Shown one piece after another: positions 1-10,130 of a DNA stretch of 64,000 bases. The position numbers and the translations under genes were made by a program. Below the pieces are notes generated by a model, which saw nothing but the letters and a program-made list of their open reading frames with translations, ran no database searches and had not been told where the DNA came from. This DNA is from Dipylidium caninum (Eukaryota; Platyhelminthes; Cestoda; Cyclophyllidea; Dipylidiidae), in the NCBI GenBank assembly GCA_017562135.1, contig QEYB01000713.1, forward strand, positions 496,001-560,000. Direction: 5' to 3'. Numbering within the stretch: the stretch's first letter is position 1; each line of letters opens with the position of its first letter.

Positions 1-3000
1 AGAGGACTCACATAGTTCCTTTCTGTTTTCTTCCTAAAACTGACTAAATTCGGCAAAAAAACATCTCAGTGGACGTTCGGATATGCCTTCAAGTAAAATC
101 TGTGCTCAGTTGCCTCGATCTTCAAGCCATGCTACAAAGCCTGTACAGGCTTCCCCTTGTCTCCGTATTTCCCTCATTCCCCATACCTTTACCGCACCAA
201 TCGCGTGATTGGAAGGGTGCATTTCGGACTAGAGGAACCAGTCAGAAAGAGGGCGGCCGAATCCCAGCCTCGATGGCAAAAAAGCGTTGCTGACGTGGCG
301 AATATACTTTACTGTAAAAGAAGAAACCACGTGATGGAAAAACAATTTGCGAGAGGCATCCACTAAAAAGTTCATTTCATTTTCATCAGATATAATTTCC
401 CTAGGGTATGTCGCTTATATTAGGGGCAAATCAAATCGAATTACTACCTTACAAGGTTGCAAATCACAAACTCGGGGCCTTTTTCAAAATGGTAATTACT
501 TGTGCAACTGCTCGGCATGCGTGCATTTAAACGACTTGCGTAATGTGCCTGCTAAGATGTCTTTCGCCCCGCGGGCAATAAAATTAACCCTTTTCTCACC
601 TTTTTGCCGCCTTAGGAACGTGTTCATTGCCTTCGCAGGAGGCACTTCCTAATTCTCATACCACTTGAGAATCTGAGGAGTGTTTAGCTTTGAACTCCCA
701 CCATCTCTGAAGCACCTTCAGTAGAGTGACTGACTTTAAAGCCTGTCACTCGGTTACCCCATCGTCATCGCTGGATCCTAAAATTACGCTTGATAGTGGT
801 TCTAAATACAATCAAATAATCTACTTAGCGAAAATTCTGCCTCGTTTGTGGAAAGGCGGCGGTAAAGGTCTGAGAGAGGGGCAGAGGTCCACGCGATTTC
901 CACCCAATGAAGGCGAAATTATCCTCAAAACTGTTGCCCATGAGAACGCCTACGAGGCACTCGCCTCTTGCGCTGGCTACGACCAGACATCACAAGAAAG
1001 CGTTTAGTGTGGACTTACTGCCGGGGATTTCGTACTCCAAAGTTGTCAATCAGGTAACGTTGTTCCAACGCATGAAACGAAGTTGGTGAGCGTTTGGGAA
1101 TAATAACGTAAACTGCAGTATTCCTTCCACCGAGACGACCGCCATGTTACTCAGGGAAATGCCATCTCGCCTAAATATACGACAGTGAAGAGGAGATTTT
1201 AGTGTCTCATTTCATCAATATCATATTATGCCATGCATAATTTATTTTCGTTCACTGCCCTTCGAGGAAATAACGCAAGGTGGGAGAGAAGTCAATCATC
1301 CTGGAGTAATTAAATTTAACTGCGGCAATTTTTCCAAGCTGTTATTGCTCAATTTTGCAATTGCCTCCGACAATGTGTGCTTTTTCACTCGGGAAATATC
1401 TCATGCGATCGTCAAATGTCCCCTCCAGGCCTCATCTTCCGACGAACGGAGACGTTCATTGAATGAAAGGACGTAAACTCTCTGAATAGGGCACGATCGG
1501 GAGAGGAACACACCTCCCTCTGAAAAAGGCTGTCGCGATAGACATCTCCTTGTACTCGCCTCATCGCGTGTAAGTTAAAACGGAAGCAAAGACATCCGTA
1601 CAAGTTGCAAATGGCCACGAGTGCGGCCAACGCTATGCTGCAATCCTCTGTTCAGACACCATTTTATAAAATGCACAGCAAATCTCTATAATTCACCAAC
1701 CGACCAAATCCCATAATCTGAATGATAGGAGAATGTAAATCGGTTTTTTTTCTTGGGTGCCGTCACTACTACATTGCGCAATGTGGGAAGATCGACGTTC
1801 GTTACAACAAGGTGGAACACGACTGCATGTGCAGGTGGCCTTGAAATAAGTGTGCAAAGTGTTTACGGATAGGGTGGATATTGCGATTAGGGGAAGGTGA
1901 ATTTGAAACTATACAGCATGAAAGGGCAAACGTGAGCCAGATATACATTCCTTCGTGGCGATGGAGAAGGCCTGCCACCCTGCAAGTGGAAATAGGCTCT
2001 TCCGGGTTCAACACTTTCAGCTGACTGTGTGAATAAATCGGACGTGACATGGAGTTTGTATTGCGCAACAGGTCTTAGCCAATTTCTCTTCTTCAAACAA
2101 CTTGTTTTAGCAATGCAGTCTGGAAGATCTACAAGTCAGTTGCTTCCTAATTTATGCCATTTTACGTGATGAGCTGTTCAACCACCGTCAAATGAATTAG
2201 CATAGGAGAATTTACTTCTGCTCAGTTAATGCATGCATTGTGGGGCTGTGAAGAAGTAAAGTTTAAGTGTTTGAAGTGTCGAGCCGAGTTGGAAGCATTT
2301 TTACGCAGCAGTGCAAAATGAAGTAGTCTTCTACCGAATCCAAACTTTTCCCAGTAACATGCAAAATAATTTGGTAATGTGACATGAAGTCGACCTACAA
2401 GTCTTCATCCTCACTCAGTTTATGCGAAGTCTGCATTACAGAATGATTAGATCTAGTAAGTACTTGGCTTCATCGCATCCTCGGAGGTCATTCGGTAGAC
2501 TCCGCTTCAGACAGAACACTGACAAGTCGGGCAGCGTTGGCCCTACTTTGCTCCTACTTAGAATTTTACAAAACGTCAGCAACATGAGCCCGTGCGGACA
2601 GCTGAAATTTAATGCATTTTGCCTGGTTTGTATGGAAAGATAAACGACTACGAGGAAGAGCACTTTTACACAAGGTAGCGCCATTGTAATTCGGAAGGGA
2701 AGGTGAGTATAAGGAATGTGAATGAATGCGTTTCGATTAAAGTGTAAAATGACTTCCGAACAGATATGCCTGAGAAAAAACGAAGGGTTCAGTCACACCG
2801 AACGTTTAATCTCTCTGTTAAGGAGCCTAAATTAGGACGGTGGCAACTTCGAGAAGGATAAGAAAACCCTGCCTCTACGCAGGTTTAAGAAAATGAAAAA
2901 GGTTTAACCACATAGAAGTCGTTTCTCGGTTAAGATAAAATGAGGCTTTACTTATTTAAAGAAAGGCTTCATTCTCCTGAAATGGTGCAATTCATGGCGT

Positions 3001-3794
3001 GCTCAATGAATTTCAGTACGGAGCAGTCGAATGACAGAGCGTTCATGTAGTCTTGTCAGTCTGCTTAAGACGTTGACGTTGATCGTACGAAGAAGTTGAC
3101 AGAATCACACACTTCTTCCCTCAACTCTCGACCTCATTAAAACGTTGACCAACAATGGAATGTATAGACGATCGAGTGCCTTCGAGCCACTCATCGTGAT
3201 CTCAAGAAAGTAACTCAAAAGTCTATTTCTTGGCCTCACACACTTTTGGTTTGGGGCTCAGAGTGGAGCGCCTTCATTTTCTCACGTCTCCTAGCTTCAC
3301 CGTATGCTATTTCTGCAGCTTTCTCGATAAACTGAAGGTTATGTCTGGGCGAGGAGGGCAGTTTCCAAGACCAATGTGCCAACGTGAGGGCAGAACGGCC
3401 AAGGCCACGTCATTAGACCGCCCCGGGAAATGGCACATTTATCGTCTCCATTGTCCTGGCGTTAAATTTGTCAAGGTAAGATGAACTATCAGCCAGAATT
3501 GCAAAACAACTCGAAGCGCCTAGGGCTACCGACATTACGCTGCCTAACAGCCCAGAATTACTTAAGACTGACAGTCTACTGGGTGAATATGCCGTCTCCA
3601 GGTCTAAGAGAACATTCTCGTAGCTAGGACGGGTAAAAGCTACAAGCTGAAATCCCATAACAAGAAGTTGGAGGCATTATATGAAAATGACATTAAAAAG
3701 ATGGGCACGAATTTCAGAGATCAAGCATTAAGCAAGAAGTGTTTTTGCTGTCAAAGACTTTCCGCTGTTGTTTGAATCCCGCCTTCTCAACATA
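1..3794. other. No supported gene
   Basis: Stop codons are frequent in all six frames and the longest open stretches are about 100 codons without a convincing ATG, codon pattern or recognisable motif. I see no TE motif, tRNA-like fold or tandem array here. It is probably the 3' flank of the acidic secreted-protein gene on the minus strand plus intergenic sequence, but exons shorter than about 100 bases could be missed. Confidence 0.5.
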
Positions 3795-4121
3795 CTACAA
3801 TACTTGGACTTCTCCGGCCCCTTCTTCCTCCTCGTCATCTTCATCTGAACTATTTTCTCCCCTCTCCTCTACTTCTTCCCCATTTTCTTCCTTCTTCTGC
3901 ATATTGTCTTCCTCTTCCTCCTCGTTGTCATCCGCCTCTCTTCTTTGTATTTGTTCCTCGTCTTCGTCTTCATCCCCTTCATCATCCACATCTACTTCTT
4001 TCTCCTGTAGGTCTTCTTCATTTTCATCCTCCGACTCGTTGTCTGCTTCAGCGCCAACTGTTGTGATGAAGCCAACAGCCAGTAGCCCTACGATCAGCAA
4101 CCAAACGAGAGCGGCTCTCAT
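3795..4121 (-). CDS. Small secreted (or membrane-anchored) acidic protein
   Basis: A single-exon ORF of 108 codons. The ATG at 4121 is chosen because it opens a clear hydrophobic leader (MRAALVWLLIVGLLAVGF, then a small-residue stretch ending near residue 24) that looks like a signal peptide. An upstream in-frame GTG at 4148 lies in the probable 5'UTR. After the leader the protein is almost entirely Glu/Asp with scattered Ser, Gln, Lys and Arg, with no cysteine, and ends in a short hydrophobic EVQVL tail. Such a chain should be disordered, strongly negative and able to bind Ca2+ or basic partners outside the cell; that function is inferred from composition only. A TATA box lies about 45 nt upstream. 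The only similar gene in the window is the long acidic repeat gene at 10,131-13,046, on the same strand with the same layout. The opposite strand is open too, but only as a Ser-rich mirror of the GAG/GAT codons. Confidence 0.7.
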   Translation of the reverse strand: MRAALVWLLIVGLLAVGFITTVGAEADNESEDENEEDLQEKEVDVDDEGDEDEDEEQIQRREADDNEEEEEDNMQKKEENGEEVEERGENSSDEDDEEEEGAGEVQVL

Positions 4122-4165
4122 TATGCACTCGCCTCTAGCAAGTTGCACCGTTCACTGCGGGGCCG

Positions 4166-4173
4166 TTAATATA
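4166..4173 (-). promoter_or_regulatory. TATA box of the small acidic gene
   Basis: On the minus strand this reads TATATTAA, 45 nt upstream of the ATG at 4121. Transcription would then start about 4,140, giving a 5'UTR of about 20 nt. Inferred from sequence and spacing only. Confidence 0.5.
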
Positions 4174-7100
4174 CCACTTGCCATAATTAGTGCTTGCCAT
4201 GGAGAAGACTCCGTGTAAAGCAGACGTCATGTGCGTGCGCACCTTTGTGTTCGTTCTTCCACCTGGTTGGTTCCTTCCATTTTCATTGCCTGCTTTCCAT
4301 TTCCTAAGCCTGTGCGAGGTTGGCTTCCTGTTCCACTCTGGTAACCAGGTGTAGAACCCACCCAAATTGCGGGTTACCTACTACCATCGAGGTACGACTT
4401 ACCTTTTTTTCATGTATATTAGCCGAGACAGTAAGACAAAATATTTAATGTCTGATCGGTTGAAAAGAGATTGAGCTTTTGTGTGTGTCCGGCTAGATTC
4501 AAACTAATGCTCATAGAAAAACATTTACCCTTGGATACGCCACGCCTCTTTAGTTCCTAAACCTGGGGCTATAAATGCAACCAATTTCTCCCCATTGTGC
4601 ATGAAATATTCACATGCATTTAGTGTTGTATGAAATTTAAGTGTCGAGCCTAGTCAAATCACAGGCTGTCCTGGAATCCATAGGAGTCGACTCAGCAAGA
4701 AACCTGGCTCCCACATTCTGCTACTGACTGAACCTTTCGCGTGGGTAAATGTGATTTAAAGACAAGTAGATCTGTCTATAGCGATATTGTGCTTGCGTAG
4801 GAGCAAAATTTCCGGGGAGTATTTTCTGAAGAAGACTTAAGCACTCCTAACCGGAAAGAGCTGTCACTTAAATTCTCCAGCACGAACCCAATAGACGAAT
4901 TCCAGCATATATGTCGATAAGCCGGTGGAGAACCCAAATGTAGAACGTATCTGGGGCTAGAGAGGAATTTATTCGCTGCTCACTATGATATTTTCATCAA
5001 TTATTCAGACGTCGTCGAACTAATTATTCAAACCCATGGCAAAAAATGTAAACCGAACGAAGTATGTGGGTGGTTCCATTTCAGTGTAAACAAATAGCCC
5101 TACTTCTGCGGGCCAAGTCGGAAACATGCCACTTATAAAAGTATACTCAAAGATCACCTCTTTGGGGTTTCTCTTTTGGAGTAATAAGAGAAGTAAGTGC
5201 CATGAGGAGGTAATAATTCTGTGACTGTAGGTGTCTTATCTTAAAAAGAGAAAGAAAAGAGAGTGAACTCATTCTCGAATCGGATATGGATCTTGATGAG
5301 TCACGAGGACTTCTTGTCATAGTTTTTTGTCGAGTTCATGGTTGCCCAATCGGTGTCACGGTCCTCTGGGAAAATTTTTAGTTCCAATCTTGCTTCACAG
5401 AAACAACTCAATCCTCTTCGGGCTTTCCTTAAAATGGGTGTCTGATTTTCTGGACTTCTATTCCTTCGTCTCAGAGACGAAATAATGGTCTGCTTAAAGA
5501 TAAGTAGCATCACTGGAGACATATTCACTTCGGCTTCAAAAACCAAAAGGTCTTGCATATGTATACAGCCCAATCTTGGCGTATAGGTTTGGCTAGAGAA
5601 TGAAGAACGGGGATAATTGGGGAGTTTGTTTCATACAGCCCAGTTGAAAAAGGGGCAAAATGCACGCACAAAAGCTTGATGAATTTTGTTTAGTCTGGTT
5701 TCAGTTCAACAGGACTAGAGATTTTGTTAAAATCCAGCCTGTAGTCGGCGGAGACCTGTGTTTTTTCCCAATAGGTTTAAAGGTATTGACATACAATATC
5801 GTACTTGGTTGATTTCAGTAGTTAGTCTGTGTCTGAGGAAACAGTGTGTGAAATGCCATTATTTTTCTTAGTTTTAAAATTGCACATCCAACCAGCAAAT
5901 GCCAATCGGAATCGTTGTATCTCAAGAACCATGATCTTCGTCATTCGCATCCACCGAGAGCGATTCGCAGGAGAGAATTTTAGTAAAATTGCCTAACTAT
6001 CTCCTACATATTAAAATGTAGTAATGGTGCTCCGATTAAAATCTACCTCTTACTCATTTTGTCCCTAGGTAAACAGAGATAAGCTCTATTTTGCATTGGT
6101 TCCCTTACGAAAAAAAGGTAAACCTACAAGTCAAAAGTTTTTCTTCAGCAAATTGATAACTCGAAAAAAGAGGCTCTGTCAATCTCAATACAAGACTGTT
6201 GTGGCCGAACGAAATGAGTCAATAACTTTATAACACAATCAAATATTCCTGGGTTCATGACAATCATTTTTTAAGCAATCTTTTCCGTTCTGATCTCTGC
6301 GGCCATAGAAATAAGACAAATGGTGTAGCGTGCCCGAAAGTTTAAGGGTAAGCTATTGGTTAAAATAAGGGCATAGCTGATCTTATTGTCAAAAATTAAT
6401 TTGATACGGAGAGAATTTGCTATTCATTATCCATTTGCAAGTTCTGAATTCGATTATGAACTTATTTCAGTTGTGATTACCTTCCTTGCCATTGCTGAGG
6501 TACCGCCTGTAAGAAAAATTGGCGCTGCAGAGGCTCTTATTTCCTGGCAGCTTCTCCTTAATTTTTTTCTCTACCTTATATTTCCACGTATTTCACATCG
6601 CGCATTTACCTAGTCCTCACATGTCATAACCATTCGCAAGACTGTGACTTCATCTCTAACTTCAAACGCAGTGCCAATTGCGATATTTGCGAATAGTGTA
6701 TTCGATTAATTTGCGTGACACTTGTCAGGTATGACTTTGAAATCATAGCGGGGAATAATTTGAAAGTTTACTGCTACCCGTGGTGACACTGGAGGCGAGC
6801 CAAGTGCTATCATCCACACCGGCTCACGTTTCAGCTCTAATGAGGTGGATCACTTGCACCTCGGATTGCAGTTCTGCCCACAAGTCGCGTTAGCGCTAGC
6901 CGTAACAACGCAGGTATCGTCACTAGCGAAAGTGACTTTGCGCACATGCTTTTTTGACAGGAGTAATCTTTGCTTCCATTCTCACGCCTCACCACTTATC
7001 ACATGAGTCAGAGGTATTCTCTTGGCTCTGCTCCCACCCAACTTGCCCGTCATCGCTGTGCCATTGCCTTACTACGAGTACTGCAACATCAAAACACCGG

Positions 7101-9705
7101 CTTTTCAACGACTCATCGCTGCCAGGACTCGAGTCGCTAAGAATTCCTCGGATCCACCGAATAAGCCACCTACCTCCTCAATAAAGCCCTTTCCACATAA
7201 TGCACTTGTTGCGAGCTCTCCCTTTTATCACGGCACCACTGTTTTAGGTGGGTCTACATCTCCAATAAATGGCTACTCTGAAGGAGACCATAACTCTGGG
7301 GAGATAAAAGTAACAGGCATGGTGACTTCAGGACCTCTGAGTTCACACTCAATACTGGATTTGTATTTGAAAATGCCTACAATTTTCTGACTAGAGGTCC
7401 CATCCCTTGTCTGCGTCCTCCGATAATCTGTATTGCTATATCATGTACATGTCGAATTTAGAGTTTTCTCACGAGAAAGTTCGAATTCGGTGCATATTTT
7501 CCACTAAATTGGAATGTCTGCCACACGAAGTATGACTGTCAAAACATTTAACTTCTTTCCACAACACTGCTGAGTAAATAGGCGCTAGACTATTTATACT
7601 ACAGCCATAATATATTCACTTCATGATATCCATTTGCTCTTTTAGTTGTTTCCAAGATAATATCAACGGTTAGTTAAAAGCATCATCCATCTGAATCGTT
7701 GCGCTGCTTTGCTACCTCTAATCGAAACAGGAAGTTTTATGAAATCGAGGATGCGTTCGTTGATGCCTCATTCCCTCCGCAAACGAAAAAGGACAATTTC
7801 GTGCAGGTCGAAGAAACCGCGAATTATAAGTTGAGTTTGTGACTGGCATAAATACACAACACTTACCTAATCAAAGGTTTCTCAGTCAAAAAACGCCAAC
7901 GGCCGCTAGCTTTCACCTCAAAATTACCGAAATAAAGGCTAGATAGAAAAAGCAGCCGTTGTGATCCCTCCAACATACCGCCTCTTCTGAGACCAACGTC
8001 TTTTGATTTTTTTCCCTATTAGGTCCTATTCTGCACCGTCCTCACCCGTTTCCTAATCCAGTTGAGGATGAGATGTTATCTCAATCCAATCAATCTCCAA
8101 TTTAATGACCCAGTAGACTGCAATTCCTCAAATCAGATAATTTAGTGGAATTCTAGCCAGTAACTTGTGCAATGCAGACATCTGTTCCTAACTCCCCCGT
8201 AACAATGAACTACTCCGGACAAGGTAGACGTCACCAAAGGTGAAAGCTCCTGCCTTATAAAAGACATTGGGGCTTTTGGACGCCGCGCTCTTCCCACATG
8301 CAATAACAGTGGAAAATAAGGCTAAGTGATTCGTCACTTTCTTGTTAAATCACAATTCAACAGGAGATGCTGAGCGGGGGACAGTGGCGATTCTCCGCGA
8401 TAGCAAGAATATGCGCCCATAACCTTGATATTTGCGTGTCTGCCAAGTAAAACGATGCGCACAAAATTTTTAAACTATTCATAAAAATTTTTCCAAATCG
8501 GAATTTCGCATTTTTCAAAACAAAGCTTTCTCAAGGCAGTTACCATTTTGGCATCCTAACTTAGTGATGGGATTTTAAGTTCATATCCACATCTAATTTA
8601 TTTCTTAATTAACGCTAAATTTGATTCCTACAATATACACAATCAAATGTATAACTCGTCTTCAGAAAGGCAATATCCGGGTAAACTCCTGCCAGTCGTA
8701 TACAATTGAATACACCAGATATTGTTGACGGACCACAGGGAGGTTGTATGGAATGGCAAACACAGCCCGCAAAATGCTTCTTCTCACGTTTTTCATTTTT
8801 TCATTTTTTTTCGCTGGAACTCGTTGTTACGATAAAAGGGATTGCAAAAGCTTCCCTCTTCTCCACTCTTCATTCTTTCAAACCAATCCTGTGCAGCGTT
8901 GTAGTTAAGATTCTCCCGTAATTAAATAATATAATTTTACCACACACTTATAGAACTACACCTATGGTTGACGAGAATAATACTTTCATGGTAAATTACT
9001 TGGGAAAATCGGCATGACGGGCTGAAAACTAGTGCTTTAAGCGACATTATAGTCTAATCCGATAAGTTCCTCAAACGGGAGGAAGAAACTTTTGAGGAAC
9101 ACTCTGAATGGTATAAGGGTGGTGGTTTCTAGCGACATTTGTCAGTGGGCCTCTAGCGTAAAATTGACCATTGACCGTGAGGCGAGTAACCTCATGGCAA
9201 GAGGAAGTTGACTACTAGAATCCGCTCTTTTCAGCGCTGTCTGTATTGTATTGTTTCAACATCTGAACACTTAGCCTGTCCATTGAAGTGCAATACAGTT
9301 GGGTGGCTCATTTCTCGAATGAAGAGTGTCAAATATAAGCATTTAAATGCTTGAGTACTAGTAACTATGCCGAAAGGCGGACAGCACCGCTTTTCTACCA
9401 ACTGATCACTCAACTTTCACTATACCCGATGGCGCCATGCGAAGTAGGCGGGATTAATAGCGGAAATGCCTCATTCTTAATCCTCGAATTGTATCCACGT
9501 CTAAGACCTCGGAAAATAATTGAGGATATTATATTCACCCTACAATTTCAGTCTCAGGCGTTATTCAGTTAGAAACAATTACAAGCATTTCGCAGGAATT
9601 TTAAGTTGACTTCAGGATAGCGCAATTTACAAAAATTAGGATTTCAGTCTGTTTTACCAAACGTTTTCTTGACGACTTAAGAAAAGTACGTAAACCAGGT
9701 TTGTG
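4174..9705. other. No supported gene
   Basis: No ORF here carries a recognisable domain. The best open stretch is 7,022-7,390 on the plus strand (about 122 codons) but it lacks an ATG and resembles nothing I know. TATA-like strings occur on the plus strand near 4,567, 5,132 and 8,256 without a following ORF longer than a few codons. Most probably intergenic. Confidence 0.45.
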
Positions 9706-10130
9706 TTTATTAATACCGAAGGGAAGACCTTAAAAACCAACGACAATGGCCTGAAGATAGGAGAAAAGTTCCGCATATATATTCCATTAAAATTTCACGG
9801 AATTTAATTCCCGCGTTTTCAGAATGTAGCTCAGAGAGGGACGCAGTTGGAAACAAAAAGAGACTATGTAACCTCTGCAGGACAAAAGAGGGTGAAATTA
9901 ATTCGGAGAGCAAGACAAACCCAAAACAAAAGGAAAAGACAATTAGGATTTGAACAAGAGTGATCAATGAAAAGATATAAAGAGTCAAGGATATATAGAC
10001 ACATTCACTAAGCACAAAGAATTTAAAAGTACAAAAAGGGTAAATGAATACTCGGAAAGGGAGGATGAGGATTTTCAAGGCATTAAGAAAGGAGAGAGAA
10101 AGCAAGTCAATTAATTAGAAGAGCTAAGAT

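Noticed and set aside
3739..4218. Plus-strand ORF of 159 codons, Ser-rich
   Set aside because: Antisense shadow of the small acidic gene; poly-Ser arises from the complement of Glu/Asp codons.
7022..7390. Plus-strand open stretch of 122 codons, Pro/Ser-rich
   Set aside because: No ATG, no recognised motif and no neighbouring exon with matching phase. Could be a terminal exon of an unknown gene but cannot be supported.
9710..10105. Minus-strand ORF of 131 codons, strongly hydrophobic
   Set aside because: Downstream of the acidic repeat gene stop. Phe/Leu/Ser-rich composition follows from A-rich plus-strand sequence; no ATG context or known transporter motif.
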